DNA from: Maricaulis sp.
GTDB lineage: Bacteria > Pseudomonadota > Alphaproteobacteria > Caulobacterales > Maricaulaceae
DNA length: 64,000 bases
Direction of reading: 5' to 3'
Assembly (NCBI RefSeq): GCF_030149515.1
Contig: NZ_JASBRI010000022.1
Location: 279,537 to 343,536 of the forward strand
Below the pieces are notes generated by a model. It worked only from the letters and a program-made list of their open reading frames with translations. It ran no database searches and was not told the origin of the DNA. Position numbers and translations under genes: made by a program. Shown in pieces: positions 9,523-18,886 of the stretch (the stretch's first letter is position 1; every line of letters begins with the position of its first letter).

Positions 9523-10431
9523 TTAGCCCTTCAGCAGCTCCGCCAGCGTCGTGCCCAGACGTGCAGGCGAGGGCGAGACCTTGATACCGGCGGCTTCCAT
9601 CGCGGCGATCTTGTCTTCCGCGCCGCCCTTGCCGCCGGAGACGATGGCGCCTGCATGGCCCATCGTGCGGCCCGGAGGCGCGGTGCGGCCGGCAATGAAG
9701 CCGACGGTCGGCTTCTTGCGGCCCTTCTTCGCCTCGTCGGCGAGGAATTGGGCAGCGTCCTCCTCGGCGGAACCGCCGATCTCGCCGATCATGATGATCG
9801 ACCGGGTCTCGTCGTCGGCCAGGAATTTTTCCAGCACGTCGATGAATTCGGTACCCTTGACCGGGTCGCCGCCAATGCCCACCGCCGTGGTCTGGCCAAG
9901 GCCGACCTGGGAGGTCTGGAACACGGCTTCATAGGTCAGCGTGCCCGAGCGCGAGACCACGCCCACCGAGCCCTTCTTGAAAATCTGGCCCGGCATGATG
10001 CCGATCTTGCACTCTTCCGGCGTCAGGATGCCCGGGCAGTTCGGGCCCAGCAGCATGGAGTTGGACTTGTCGAGCTTCGCCTTGACCTTGACCATGTCCA
10101 TCACCGGAATGCCCTCGGTGATGCAGACAATGAAGGGAATCTCGGCATCGATCGCCTCGATGATGGCCGCACCGGCACCGGCCGGCGGCACGTAGATCAC
10201 AGAGGCGTCGGCGCCCGTGCGTTCCCTGGCTTCCGCCACAGAGGCGTAGATCGGCAGTTCGGCGGAGCTTTCCAGGCCGGAGGACCAGGTCTCGCCGCCC
10301 TTTTTCGGGTGCACGCCGGCGACCATCCGGGTGCCGTAATATTCCAGCGCCTGTTCGGTGTGGAAGGTGCCCGTCTTGCCGGTCAGGCCCTGGACGATGA
10401 CCTTGGTGTTCTTATCGACGATGATCGACAT
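9523..10431 (-). CDS. sucD: Succinyl-CoA synthetase alpha subunit
   Basis: 302 residues, ADP/GDP-forming succinate-CoA ligase alpha subunit of the TCA cycle. The CoA-binding Rossmann entry [19 protein letters not shown], the GPNCPGIL loop and the phosphohistidine in [10 protein letters not shown] (His259) are all intact. The start overlaps the sucC stop by one base (TAATG), so the subunits are translationally coupled. The usual alphaproteobacterial downstream genes sucA/sucB are not adjacent; a convergent LytTR gene ends the unit. Confidence 0.98.
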   Translation of the reverse strand: MSIIVDKNTKVIVQGLTGKTGTFHTEQALEYYGTRMVAGVHPKKGGETWSSGLESSAELPIYASVAEARERTGADASVIYVPPAGAGAAIIEAIDAEIPFIVCITEGIPVMDMVKVKAKLDKSNSMLLGPNCPGILTPEECKIGIMPGQIFKKGSVGVVSRSGTLTYEAVFQTSQVGLGQTTAVGIGGDPVKGTEFIDVLEKFLADDETRSIIMIGEIGGSAEEDAAQFLADEAKKGRKKPTVGFIAGRTAPPGRTMGHAGAIVSGGKGGAEDKIAAMEAAGIKVSPSPARLGTTLAELLKG

Positions 10432-11630
10432 TATTCGGCCTCCTTCACGGCGGCGACAATCTTCTGGGCGGCATCGTCCAGATCGTCGGCGGCGATCACG
10501 TTGAGACCGCTCTCATTGATGATCTGCTTGCCTTTTTCCACATTCGTGCCTTCCAGGCGCACCACCAGCGGCACCTGCAGGCCAACCTCTTTCACGGCCG
10601 CGACCACGCCCTCGGCGATCACGTCGCAGCGCATGATGCCGCCGAAGATGTTGACCAGGATGCCCTTCACATTCTTGTCGGCGGTGATGATCTTGAAGGC
10701 CGCGGTGACCTTTTCCTTGGAGGCGCCGCCGCCGACATCGAGGAAGTTGGCCGGCTCGGCGCCGTAGAGCTTGATGATGTCCATCGTCGCCATGGCCAGG
10801 CCGGCACCGTTGACCATGCAGCCGATATTCCCGTCCAGCGCCACATAGGCCAGATCGTGCTTGGATGCCTCGATCTCCTTGGCGTCTTCCTCGGTGGTGT
10901 CGCGCAGTTCCTGGATATCGGGATGACGGAAGAGCGCATTGCCGTCGAAGGAGACTTTTGCGTCCAGCACCCGGACATGACCGTTTTCCATGACGATCAG
11001 CGGGTTGATCTCCAAGAGCGACATGTCCTTCTCGGTGAAGGCACGATAGAGCGTCGGCGCCAGCGAGAGCATGTCGTCGCGGGCTGTGCCTTCCAGCTTC
11101 AGCGCATCGGCGATCCGGGCCGCATCGGCGCCGGTGACACCGGTGTCCGGATCGATGTCGATGGTGAGGATTTTGTCCGGAGTCTCTTCGGCCACCTGTT
11201 CGATGTCCATGCCGCCCTCGGTGGAGACCACGAAGGCGACCTTGCCGGTCTCGCGGTTCACCAGCAACGAGCAGTAGAGCTCGGTGGCGATATCGGCGCC
11301 GTCCTCGATATAGAGGCGGTTGACCTGCTTGCCGTCCGGACCGGTCTGGTGAGTGACCAGTGTGTTGCCCAGCATTTCCCTGGCGTGGGCGAGGACCTCG
11401 TCCTTGGAAAAGGCCAGGCGCACGCCGCCCTTGGCGTCGGGGCCGAGTTCCTTGAACTTGCCCTTGCCGCGACCGCCGGCATGGATCTGCGACTTCACCA
11501 CCCAGAGCGGTCCGGGCAGTTTGTCGGCCGCGGCAGCGGCCTCGTCGGCGGAGAAAATGGCAACGCCCTCGGCGACGGGCGCGCCGAAGGTTTTCAGGAC
11601 GGCTTTCGCCTGATGTTCGTGGATATTCAT
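10431..11630 (-). CDS. sucC: Succinyl-CoA synthetase beta subunit
   Basis: 399 residues, beta subunit with an N-terminal ATP-grasp domain. The N-terminus [18 protein letters not shown], the nucleotide loop [16 protein letters not shown] and the C-terminal ligase segment [16 protein letters not shown] are family-typical, and length equals the usual SucC. It forms an operon with sucD. mdh, normally directly upstream in many alphaproteobacteria, lies about 10 kb away on the same strand here. Confidence 0.98.
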   Translation of the reverse strand: MNIHEHQAKAVLKTFGAPVAEGVAIFSADEAAAAADKLPGPLWVVKSQIHAGGRGKGKFKELGPDAKGGVRLAFSKDEVLAHAREMLGNTLVTHQTGPDGKQVNRLYIEDGADIATELYCSLLVNRETGKVAFVVSTEGGMDIEQVAEETPDKILTIDIDPDTGVTGADAARIADALKLEGTARDDMLSLAPTLYRAFTEKDMSLLEINPLIVMENGHVRVLDAKVSFDGNALFRHPDIQELRDTTEEDAKEIEASKHDLAYVALDGNIGCMVNGAGLAMATMDIIKLYGAEPANFLDVGGGASKEKVTAAFKIITADKNVKGILVNIFGGIMRCDVIAEGVVAAVKEVGLQVPLVVRLEGTNVEKGKQIINESGLNVIAADDLDDAAQKIVAAVKEAE

Positions 11631-11736
11631 GAATGGGGCCTCGCGGGAGGAAGGAAGCGAACGGATGGCCAGACAGGACCTGCCTTATAACACCGGGTCC
11701 GGTCAGCGCAACGCATTCAACAGCGCTGTCTTTCAG

Positions 11737-13086
11737 CTAGACCTGCAACGTGTCCCGCCGCTGCCAGGCGTCGAGTATTTCCGCCAGGCTCAGGGGCCGG
11801 GCCGGCTCGGGCAGAGCCATTTCCGGCGCGATCAGCGGACCCGAGAAATAGCGCACACCGGCCGACAGTCCGGCCTGCAGCACCTCGATACCCGCCGTCT
11901 GGGTGAAATAGGTTTCGGCCTTCAGGAGGCACGCCGAGGCGACCCAGTCCGCCATCGCCATAAGCTGCGCCTCGTCGGGCCCGGTTTCATTCATCCGCGC
12001 AGGCACTTCGGTCCCGAAAATGCCGATGCCGCAACCGTCGAAACGTTTCAGATCGCTTGCTCCGAACGGCAATTGCGTGAGTACATAGGCGCCGAAATGC
12101 TTCATCGAGCGGAACAGCTCCTGCATCTGCCCCAGCGGCGCGCCGTCAGGCACGCCGTCGACGCGCAGGAAGAAGAAGCGGCGCATCGGCTCCGGCACGG
12201 ATTGCAGGATCGCGAAATAGCGCATGCGCTGGGACAGGGTGGCGATGGTGTCGTAGTGCACCGGCACGATGATGGCGCATGCGCCGCCCTGGGCGTAGGC
12301 CTTCTGGAAGCCGCGCTGGGCTGCGCGCGCCACGGATTCGTCGAGCTTGCGGTGCAGTGTCCGGTCGTCGGCCCCCATCAGCGTGTCACGCCCGTAATAG
12401 GCAAATCCCTTCACCACCCGGCGGGCAACGCAGATATTGTGCAGCAGGGCCGATTTGCGCCCGTCCCAGCAGGGCTTGAAGACGATATCGTCCCACACGC
12501 CTTCGCTCTCGGTGTAGATGGCCCTGGGCCGGGGCGTATAGACCGGTCTGGGACCGGGTCTGGGCGCCTCGACCCAGGCCGCACCCGTTTCGCCCGCCCG
12601 TTCCAGGCGCCGGTCGGGTGTCCAGGGCGGTGTCCGGCCGGGTTCGTGACCGCCGGCCTCCGCATCGCCCGTCCCGGACGGCCGGGCGCTCTCATCCTGG
12701 TCGCGCGCGACGATTTCCAGCAATTCCTCGGTTGTCACGCTGCGCGCCTCGGCCAGGATTTCCAGTGGACCGAGGTCGCTGTCGCCCAGGAAGAAGCGTT
12801 CCAGCTCCTGCGAGATCCCGTCGACGGTGGCCTGCGCGGCTTCGCCGTCCAGGGCCGCAAAAATGATCATGAAACCGCCGCGGCAACGGATCACGGCGTC
12901 GTCTCCATCGAGGCGTTTCTCGATGAAATGATGGCCGACCTCGTAGATCTTCTCGCGCAAACGGTCCCAGTCGCCGCCCGCACGCTCGCGCACCCGGCCC
13001 AGATTGAGAAACCGGACCTGGCCCATATCGACGGAACTGCGACCGGCGAGGACTTTCTTGAGCTTCTTTTTCAGTTCGGGCGGCAT
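11737..13086 (-). CDS. Degenerate GGDEF-EAL-like protein, copy B
   Basis: A 449-residue protein I do not recognise as a named family, paralogous to the next upstream gene. Residues 1-80 follow the outline of a GGDEF domain, with IRCRGGFMIIF (residues 66-76) where ARxGGDEFxxxL would be. After a Pro/Arg-rich linker (about 120-195), residues about 205-440 follow an EAL domain: VFKPCWDGR for the YQPIVD entry, then NICVARR where the EAL motif should be, VPVHYDTI, RVDGVPDGAPLG, KHFGAYVL for the DDFG loop and AGVRYFSGPLIA at the end. All catalytic acids are missing, so cyclic-di-GMP turnover is unlikely. Domain assignment is by eye. Confidence 0.7.
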   Translation of the reverse strand: MPPELKKKLKKVLAGRSSVDMGQVRFLNLGRVRERAGGDWDRLREKIYEVGHHFIEKRLDGDDAVIRCRGGFMIIFAALDGEAAQATVDGISQELERFFLGDSDLGPLEILAEARSVTTEELLEIVARDQDESARPSGTGDAEAGGHEPGRTPPWTPDRRLERAGETGAAWVEAPRPGPRPVYTPRPRAIYTESEGVWDDIVFKPCWDGRKSALLHNICVARRVVKGFAYYGRDTLMGADDRTLHRKLDESVARAAQRGFQKAYAQGGACAIIVPVHYDTIATLSQRMRYFAILQSVPEPMRRFFFLRVDGVPDGAPLGQMQELFRSMKHFGAYVLTQLPFGASDLKRFDGCGIGIFGTEVPARMNETGPDEAQLMAMADWVASACLLKAETYFTQTAGIEVLQAGLSAGVRYFSGPLIAPEMALPEPARPLSLAEILDAWQRRDTLQV

Positions 13087-13165
13087 GAGCGCGTAAATCC
13101 CCGGCGAAACACTCCGGCCAGGTCAGGCTAGCGCTGCAGGTCTTGCGATTCCTCTAAGCGCCCGC

Positions 13166-14584
13166 TCAGGCAACGTCGGATTGCCGCCGCATGATATCGT
13201 CCAGCGTGCAGGCTCTCAGCGGCGCCGGGCGTTTCAGGTCGCCGCCGATCACCGAACCCGAGAACACTTCGAACCCGGCATCCAGGCTGACCGTTAATTG
13301 GTCGAGCGTCGCCACCTGGGTCAGGCAGCCGCGGGCCTTGGCGCGGACGATCGAGGTCGCCTGCGCGGTCAGCTTCTCGACGGTCGCCGGACTGGCGGCG
13401 AAGGGGCGCCGGCTGGGTATCTGCGAGCTGAACAGCGTAATGCCGCAATTCTCGAACCGGCTCAGATGCACCGTACCGAGCGGTATCTTGGCGAGAATAT
13501 TGGAGCCGAAACAGCGCATCGCCCGGAACAATTCCTCCATCTGCCCCAGGGGCGCGCCATCGGGAATATTGTCGACGCGGATATAGAAATACTTCCTCAG
13601 CCGCGGCGGCACGTATTGCAGGATGGAAAAATAGCGGATCCGGTCCTGGGCACCCAGAATGGTGTCGTAATTCACCGGAATAGCGACCGCACACCTCATA
13701 CCTTCGGAATAGCGGCTCATGAAGCCGCGCTGGGCGGCAATCACCACGGCGTGGTCGAGGGCGCGGTGCAAAGCCGGGGAATCCTTGCCCAGAAGCGTAT
13801 CGCGACCGTACAGCGTCTCCCCGCGATACTGCCGCCGCGCCAGGCAGAAACTGGCGATGATATGGTTGAAACGCACGTCCCAGCACGGTTTGAAAACGAT
13901 ATCGTCCCAGGTCTTGTCGAGTTCGGAGAACAACGCCGCGGTTACGTGTCCGGGCGCCACTTCGGGAACATTGCCGTCCTCGTCCTCGATGGCGGTACGC
14001 GCCCGCGGCCCCGTACCGGCCGTCTTTTCCTGGCTGGGCACGACCGCCTGATCGAGCTCGTCTTTCTCCACTGAATCGACGGCCAGGACACCGGTATTTT
14101 CCCGGGCATCGTGTGCGATGGGGCGCCATTTTCCAGGCCCCTCCGGTCCGGGCGAGCCAGGCGCCTCGGTTTCCGACGCATCGCCGGTCTCCCGGCTGCG
14201 CTCCATGAAATCGGCCAGGTCCCCGACCGGGATGGATTCGCTGCGCGCGGAAATCTCGAACTGTTTCAGGATACGGTCGCCCAGGAAGAACAGGTTGAGC
14301 TGCTGGGAGGTCTGTTCGGTGCGTTCCTTCGCTTCCTCGTCGCTGCCCTTGGCAAAGACCAGGATGAATCCGCCCTTGCAGCGCAGAAGGACATCGCGCT
14401 CGGACAGGCGTTTCTCGATGAAATGGGAGGATGCGCTGTAGACCTTGTCTTTCAGCGTCTCCCACTTGTCCCCCGCTTCTGCACGAACCATGTCGAGATT
14501 GACCCACTGGAAGTGGCCGATATCGACTGCGTCGCGGCCGGCGAGGGCCGCTTTGAGGCGGTCCAGGGTTTCCGGCTTCATCAC
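13166..14584 (-). CDS. Degenerate GGDEF-EAL-like protein, copy A
   Basis: 472 residues, tandem paralogue of the downstream gene (79 bases apart, same strand). Residues 20-80 match a short GGDEF outline: VDIGHFQWVNLDMVRAEAGD for the DxDxFKxIND segment and LRCKGGFILVF for the GGDEF hairpin, with the acidic pair lost. Residues about 225-465 match EAL: FKPCWD, ASFCLARR (Phe246-Cys247-Leu248 in place of EAL), AIPVNYDTI, IRVDNIPDGAPLG, RCFGSN for DDFGTG and AGFEVFSGSVIGG. The middle (about 110-220) is acidic and low in structure. Likely a binding or scaffolding protein rather than an enzyme; no signal peptide or membrane segment is seen. Confidence 0.7.
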   Translation of the reverse strand: MMKPETLDRLKAALAGRDAVDIGHFQWVNLDMVRAEAGDKWETLKDKVYSASSHFIEKRLSERDVLLRCKGGFILVFAKGSDEEAKERTEQTSQQLNLFFLGDRILKQFEISARSESIPVGDLADFMERSRETGDASETEAPGSPGPEGPGKWRPIAHDARENTGVLAVDSVEKDELDQAVVPSQEKTAGTGPRARTAIEDEDGNVPEVAPGHVTAALFSELDKTWDDIVFKPCWDVRFNHIIASFCLARRQYRGETLYGRDTLLGKDSPALHRALDHAVVIAAQRGFMSRYSEGMRCAVAIPVNYDTILGAQDRIRYFSILQYVPPRLRKYFYIRVDNIPDGAPLGQMEELFRAMRCFGSNILAKIPLGTVHLSRFENCGITLFSSQIPSRRPFAASPATVEKLTAQATSIVRAKARGCLTQVATLDQLTVSLDAGFEVFSGSVIGGDLKRPAPLRACTLDDIMRRQSDVA

Positions 14585-14784
14585 ACACTCGCAAAGACTG
14601 GCCCGCCAGGCGACAGGAGGCAGGCAGAACCGTCATTCTAGTGGCGATACCTTAACGATAGGTGGTCGCCCCGGGCCGGTTAACCATAAGGCGAAGTTTA
14701 CGCACCGCTTTTGTCCGCTTAAAAAACAAGACATTACTTGCTTCATGCCACCAAGCCGCGGCGCATGTATAATATATTACGCCG
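14585..14784. other. AT-richer intergenic region upstream of copy A
   Basis: Two hundred bases between DoxX and the degenerate GGDEF-EAL pair. It is clearly less GC-rich than its surroundings, with TTAAAAAACAAG near 14719 and a TATAAT at 14768-14773, but no well-spaced -35 element for that hexamer on the plus strand. It probably carries the promoter for the minus-strand pair and the 3' end of the DoxX transcript. Confidence 0.4.
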
Positions 14785-15213
14785 TCAGCGGGTCGTGGCC
14801 ACAATGGCGCCGTCGATCGACAGACCGCCGCCGCCGCGGGCGAACAGGTAGAAGCTCATCGCCGCGAACATCACGGTCATCGGCCAGGCCTCGGGCGCCA
14901 CCCACACCCCGTAGATCCAGCTCGCCAGCAGCAGGGCCACGCCCGCCAGCCGGGTGAGAAAACCCAGCACCAGCAGTGCGGCGCAGATCTGCGCTCCCCA
15001 GACCGCGAACTGAGCCAGATGAACCGGCGCAATCACCGGGACCGACCAGACATCGGCGGCATGGACGATATCCGGCATGACCTCGGGCCAGGGACCGGCA
15101 TGCGCCCGTCCCCACAGCCACAGGCCCGGCGCCAGGGACAGGCGGATCAGCCCGCCGACGAGCCAGTCCGGCATGAAGCGTTCGGCCCGGGCGGGCCGAG
15201 CGGTGGTATCCAT
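14785..15213 (-). CDS. DoxX-family membrane protein
   Basis: A 142-residue four-helix membrane protein with DoxX features: GLIRLSLAPGLWLWGRAH at the start, AQICAALLVLGFLTRLAGVALLLASW in the middle and MFAAMSFYLFARGGGGLSIDG at the end, where ARGPGxxSLD is usual. DoxX proteins are linked to thiol or sulfur oxidation and redox stress, but this is family knowledge, not shown here. ATG 15213 is preferred; alternative starts lie upstream in frame (for example 15231) but would lie in a degraded DUF2306 fragment. Confidence 0.85.
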   Translation of the reverse strand: MDTTARPARAERFMPDWLVGGLIRLSLAPGLWLWGRAHAGPWPEVMPDIVHAADVWSVPVIAPVHLAQFAVWGAQICAALLVLGFLTRLAGVALLLASWIYGVWVAPEAWPMTVMFAAMSFYLFARGGGGLSIDGAIVATTR

Positions 15214-15324
15214 GAGCGCCCCCGGAAACATCCCCTCACAGCCAGCATGCCCAAGCCGCATCCCGGCTGCAATCGTCTGCACCTCTGGCGCGAGTCGAGG
15301 ACGCGGCGATGACCGCGAACACAC

Positions 15325-15478
15325 TCAGCCGGCGAGAAAGACGGTGTGCATCAAACCGTCCCAGAGCGCTCCCGGAACCCGGTGCAGCAGCGTGCCCTTC
15401 GGGCCGAGCAGCCGGACAGCGCCGAGGGCCAGCGCCGACAGTGCGCTGGCCCCATGGATCGGTACCAGCAGGGGGCGT
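15325..15478 (-). pseudogene. Frameshifted DUF2306-like fragment
   Basis: GGAGG and an ATG at 15488-15486 open a short frame on the minus strand that leaves coding sense after a run of five C residues. If one more C is read, it gives MNLDAPLLVPIHGASALS and then ALGAVRLLGPKGTLLHRVPG and ALWDGLMHTVFLAG, which resembles the start of a DUF2306 membrane protein (compare the intact gene at 18263). A stop follows after about 54 residues, far short of the usual length. I read it as a decayed gene, immediately downstream of the carotenoid oxygenase. Confidence 0.4.
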
Positions 15479-15484
15479 CCAGGT

Positions 15485-16990
15485 TCATGCCGGCCTCCAG
15501 CAGCCGTGAAATCCCAGCGGACAGGCATAGGGCAGGCGCCAGCTGGCGACGGGCCCGTCTCCGACATTGCGGGCGTCCAGCACATGCAGCTCGGTCGCCG
15601 CGGCGCGCGTGTTCAGCGCCGTGTGGACGAGCCAGCCCTCGCCTTCCGCCGGACCGGCAGGCACGAAGAGCGGTTCTTCCACGATGACATCCGCGTCATG
15701 GCTGAAGCGCTGGGTGGCGCCGGAGACCAGGTCGCGGCGCACGATATCCGTGGGTCCTTGGATCTGCCCCGGCTGCCAGCCGACATGCCAGGTATAGCGC
15801 CGTTCCAGCCCGGTCAGACGCATGTCGACCTGGGGAAATTCCGCATAGCCGTCGTCGAACACGGACTGTTCGGACCGCCCGCCGGGATAAAGGACAAGAC
15901 GGTGCAGACGGGCCTGCGAGACCGTTTCTTCGCGGGCCACGCCGCGCATCACGTCATAGGCGCCGCCAATGGCGAAGCGGGCGTCGCCGGACATGGCCGC
16001 GTCGAGACAGATCGTGCCGTCGGTGCGCTCCCAGGCACCGCCGACATGGAAGAGGAAGCCCGGCGGCAGATCCCAGGTGCGGCGCTGCGACCAGTCGGCC
16101 TTGTCGATCGCGATCGCGCGCATTGGCCGGCTTCCGTCCCAGCGGAAGCTCTCCAGATAGGGCAGGCGCATGCGCTCGAAACGCAGATTGCCCACCAGGA
16201 AGACCAGCGACCGTTCAGTGACGGCAAAATCATGGATCATTCCGCCGGGCACATCGCCTACCATATCGGCCCGGCGCAGGCTTCCGTCGGGCGCGATCTG
16301 CCAGAGCACCAGCGCGTTGCGCGCCGCGTCCTGGCCGAAATTCCAGACCGTGCCATCGGGATCGACCTTGGGATGGGCCGAAAACGGCAGGCCCGCCAGG
16401 CCATCGCCCCAGACGCGCGGCCCGTCCGACTGCAGCGTGTCCGGATCGAGCTGCCAGGCCGAACCGCCTTCCCACAGGGCCAGGAGATCACCGTCCAGCA
16501 TCATCACGGACGTGTTGGCGGCATTCATGCCGTCCGGTCCGGACAGGCCCTCCTCGTCGGGCGGCGCCGAACCGAAGGCGGGCACCAGAAAGCGGCCCGC
16601 CGCTTCCTCGCGCCGCCATTTGCGGGTTTCCACGAAACGCGCCGCGTGGACCGGCGCCTCGCCAGCCTCCAGGTGCCAAGACTGGACCAGGCCATCGCCG
16701 TCGAACCAGTGGCGATAGCGCCAGTTCTCGCGGCTGAACCGGCCCGGCCCGTTGCGGTAGAGCACGCCCTCCAGCCCCTCGGGCAGGCGGCCGGTCAGCC
16801 TTTGCGCCACACCGTCAAGGCCGGCGGCAGGGGCATCGGCATAGCCCAGTGTCCAGGGTTGCTCCGGCCGCGCCGCCTCGAAGGCCTCGAACACCGGATC
16901 GCCCGGCTCGGCCCGGGCCGGGCCCGGCAGTCCCGCCATGCCGCCCGCCGCGGTCATCAGGGCGATCATCTCTCTGCGATTGGCGAACAT
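15485..16990 (-). CDS. Carotenoid oxygenase family protein
   Basis: 501 residues, seven-bladed propeller dioxygenase that cleaves carotenoid or stilbene double bonds. The four iron-binding histidines can be placed: His206 (FSAHPKVD), His253 (MIHDFAVT), His315 (FLFHVGGAW) and His495 (LGFHGCW). The N-terminus carries NRREMIALMTAAGGMAG and ends PARA, a Tat-like or Sec-like export signal, unusual but known in bacterial members. An upstream DUF2141 gene on the same strand ends 10 bases before it, so they form a unit. No carotenoid biosynthesis genes are in the window. Confidence 0.92.
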   Translation of the reverse strand: MFANRREMIALMTAAGGMAGLPGPARAEPGDPVFEAFEAARPEQPWTLGYADAPAAGLDGVAQRLTGRLPEGLEGVLYRNGPGRFSRENWRYRHWFDGDGLVQSWHLEAGEAPVHAARFVETRKWRREEAAGRFLVPAFGSAPPDEEGLSGPDGMNAANTSVMMLDGDLLALWEGGSAWQLDPDTLQSDGPRVWGDGLAGLPFSAHPKVDPDGTVWNFGQDAARNALVLWQIAPDGSLRRADMVGDVPGGMIHDFAVTERSLVFLVGNLRFERMRLPYLESFRWDGSRPMRAIAIDKADWSQRRTWDLPPGFLFHVGGAWERTDGTICLDAAMSGDARFAIGGAYDVMRGVAREETVSQARLHRLVLYPGGRSEQSVFDDGYAEFPQVDMRLTGLERRYTWHVGWQPGQIQGPTDIVRRDLVSGATQRFSHDADVIVEEPLFVPAGPAEGEGWLVHTALNTRAAATELHVLDARNVGDGPVASWRLPYACPLGFHGCWRPA

Positions 16991-17000
16991 GGCGCTCTCC

Positions 17001-17417
17001 TCAGCGGAAGCTCATTGCATGGGCGTTCTCGCCGGCGTCCACAGCAAAGGACGCGTCCGGCCAGGCCGCCGGCCCGAACCGGCCCATGGCATTGTTGGAA
17101 AAGGCGAAAGGCTCGCTGGGAATACCCATAAGATTGGTGTCCAGCTGGCCGTCATCGTCGACGTCGTGATACATCTTGATGCCGTAGCGCCCGGCCGGCA
17201 GCGGACCGAATTCGATCTCGGCGACATCGCCGGTTACCGCCACACGGCGGCCGTCGATCGCGGTCTCGCCGTCCCAGCCCTCGGCGGAATCGTAGAGGCC
17301 GACAACGAGATGGCCGGAGCCGATTTCGATACCGTCGACCGTGACGGTGATGGATGCCGTGCCATCGGCCATGGCCGAGGACAGGACCGCAGAAAGGATG
17401 AAAGCAGGCAGGATCAT
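17001..17417 (-). CDS. Exported DUF2141 protein
   Basis: 138 residues with a signal peptide (MILPAFILSAVLSSAMA). The core matches DUF2141: SGHLVVGLYDSAEGWDG, VEIEFGPLPAGRYGIKMYHD-like pattern (here AEIEFGPLPAGRYGIKMYHD), DDDGQLDTNLMGIPSEPFAFSNNA. The family is periplasmic, function unknown, and is often found near carotenoid or lipid genes. GGAG lies 11 bases before the ATG at 17417; codons further upstream read into the promoter region. It precedes the carotenoid oxygenase in a two-gene unit, which suggests a joint role. Confidence 0.9.
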   Translation of the reverse strand: MILPAFILSAVLSSAMADGTASITVTVDGIEIGSGHLVVGLYDSAEGWDGETAIDGRRVAVTGDVAEIEFGPLPAGRYGIKMYHDVDDDGQLDTNLMGIPSEPFAFSNNAMGRFGPAAWPDASFAVDAGENAHAMSFR

Positions 17418-17577
17418 GGACCATTGTCTCCATTCGAACGCCGGAACAAGGCCGGCCGGGAAGGCCCGAAGACATCCACGCTGCCGCACCGCCGGGAAAC
17501 ACCGATTGCGTAAACGGGCTGCCGGGCTTCGCGAATTGCGCTAGGTGTTCGTTCGCGCTTCGTGAACGACAAGGCCC

Positions 17578-18309
17578 ATGACGCTGCAGACCCTCAGATC
17601 CCTGGCCCCCAATACGGCCGCCGTCCTGGCCCTGGGCACTTTCCTGTCGATCCTCGGTCCGTACGACACGCACGATCTCGGCCTGCCCTGGGTGTGGCTC
17701 TACTGGACGGGGCTCATGGCGCTGGGCTGGGTGTCCGGCGTCATGTTCACGGCACTGCTGGCGCGCATCGTGCCGGACTGGCCGCGCACCGCAGTCGGGC
17801 TCGCCCTGTCGATCCTGGTGTCCCTGCCGGTGGCGACCGCGGTGATATCGATCCAGGCGGCTGTCGGCAGCACCCTCAGCCTGGCGGATCTGCCGCTGAC
17901 CTTCTTCCTTGTCTGGGTGATCTCGGCCGGTGTCGTGACGGTGGCGATGCTGGCTGAACGGACCGGCGGTCCCGGCAGAACGGAGACCCGCGCCGGACCG
18001 GCACTGACGGAAAAACTGCCGCCCCGCCTGCGGCGGGTCCCCTTGCTCGCGCTGCAGGCCGAGGACCACTATCTGCGGGTCCACACAGCGGCCGGGGATT
18101 GCCTGGTCCTCATGCGGCTGCGCGATGCCATCGCCGCTGTCGGGGCGCTGGACGGCGCCCGCACGCACCGGTCCTGGTGGGTCGCCCGCGAGGCCGTGGA
18201 CCAGGTGTCCCGCGGCGACGGCCGGGCCACGCTGACCCTGAAAAACGGCGTGGAAGCCCCGGTCAGCCGGACCTATGCGCCGAAGCTGCGCGAAGCCGGC
18301 TGGTATTGA
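17578..18309 (+). CDS. LytTR regulator with membrane N-terminus, second copy
   Basis: 243 residues. Four hydrophobic segments lie in residues about 10-125 (for example FFLVWVISAGVVTVAML), and a LytTR DNA-binding domain in about 145-243, with LLALQAEDHYLRVHTAAGD, THRSWWVAREAVDQV and APVSRTYAPKLREAG. It is divergent from the DUF2141-carotenoid oxygenase unit. The 3' end overlaps the convergent DUF2306 gene by 47 bases. An inverted repeat CGTTC-N9-GAACG lies at 17550-17568 just before the start and could be an autoregulatory site. Confidence 0.9.
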   Translation: MTLQTLRSLAPNTAAVLALGTFLSILGPYDTHDLGLPWVWLYWTGLMALGWVSGVMFTALLARIVPDWPRTAVGLALSILVSLPVATAVISIQAAVGSTLSLADLPLTFFLVWVISAGVVTVAMLAERTGGPGRTETRAGPALTEKLPPRLRRVPLLALQAEDHYLRVHTAAGDCLVLMRLRDAIAAVGALDGARTHRSWWVAREAVDQVSRGDGRATLTLKNGVEAPVSRTYAPKLREAGWY

Positions 18310-18886
18310 GCCAGATCTCGGCGATCAGCAGGTGCGGCACCCAGGCCAGGAAGCTGACAATCTCATAGGTGGTCTGGAAGCTGAGACCGGACGCGATCAG
18401 CAGGGGCATTTCCACCCGCAGCGCCAGCGCCCCAAAGGTGAGCGCGACGCTGCGCACCATCCAGCGGCGATGGGACGGGAAATCGCGCTTCAAGGCCGCC
18501 CGCACACCCAATCCGGTAACGCCCAGCCAGATTACGGCCAGACTGCCGAACCCGGCCTGGACGACCGGTCCCCACAGCGAGCCGGCGGCCAGGGCCAGGC
18601 CGCTCAGCCCGCCGGTCGCGACCGCAACGGCATAGAGACGGCCTAGCAAACGGTGCAGGCCCGGACGCGCAGCCCGCAGGGGGCCGTGCAATTGCCAGGG
18701 CCCCGCCAGCAACGCCAGCGATGCCGACCCGGCATGCAGGCCCAGAAGGGTTGGGCCGAAACCATTGCGCAGGGGCTCGAAGCCGGACGGCGCCATCCCC
18801 GGCATCCAGTACCAGGCGGAATAGACGGCCACGCCCGTACACAGAATGCAAAGCGCGGCGAAGGCCACTACGCGGCTCACTTTCAT
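18263..18886 (-). CDS. DUF2306 membrane protein
   Basis: 207 residues with about six hydrophobic segments. LLGLHAGSASLALLAGPWQL, RPGLHRLLGRLYAVAV, and KRDFPSHRRWMVRSVALTFGALALR are typical of DUF2306, whose conserved histidines sit in membrane helices and suggest a redox or haem-linked role; function is not established. It is convergent with, and overlaps, one LytTR gene and is divergent from the next (19048), so it is bracketed by regulators. Confidence 0.88.
   Translation of the reverse strand: MKVSRVVAFAALCILCTGVAVYSAWYWMPGMAPSGFEPLRNGFGPTLLGLHAGSASLALLAGPWQLHGPLRAARPGLHRLLGRLYAVAVATGGLSGLALAAGSLWGPVVQAGFGSLAVIWLGVTGLGVRAALKRDFPSHRRWMVRSVALTFGALALRVEMPLLIASGLSFQTTYEIVSFLAWVPHLLIAEIWLNTSRLRAASAHRSG

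Noticed and set aside
14738..14773. TTGCTT with TATAAT as a plus-strand promoter
   Set aside because: The 24-base spacer is too long, and no plus-strand gene follows.
15077..17131. Long plus-strand frame opposite the carotenoid oxygenase
   Set aside because: The minus strand has all four iron-ligand histidines in place; the plus frame is an antisense artefact.
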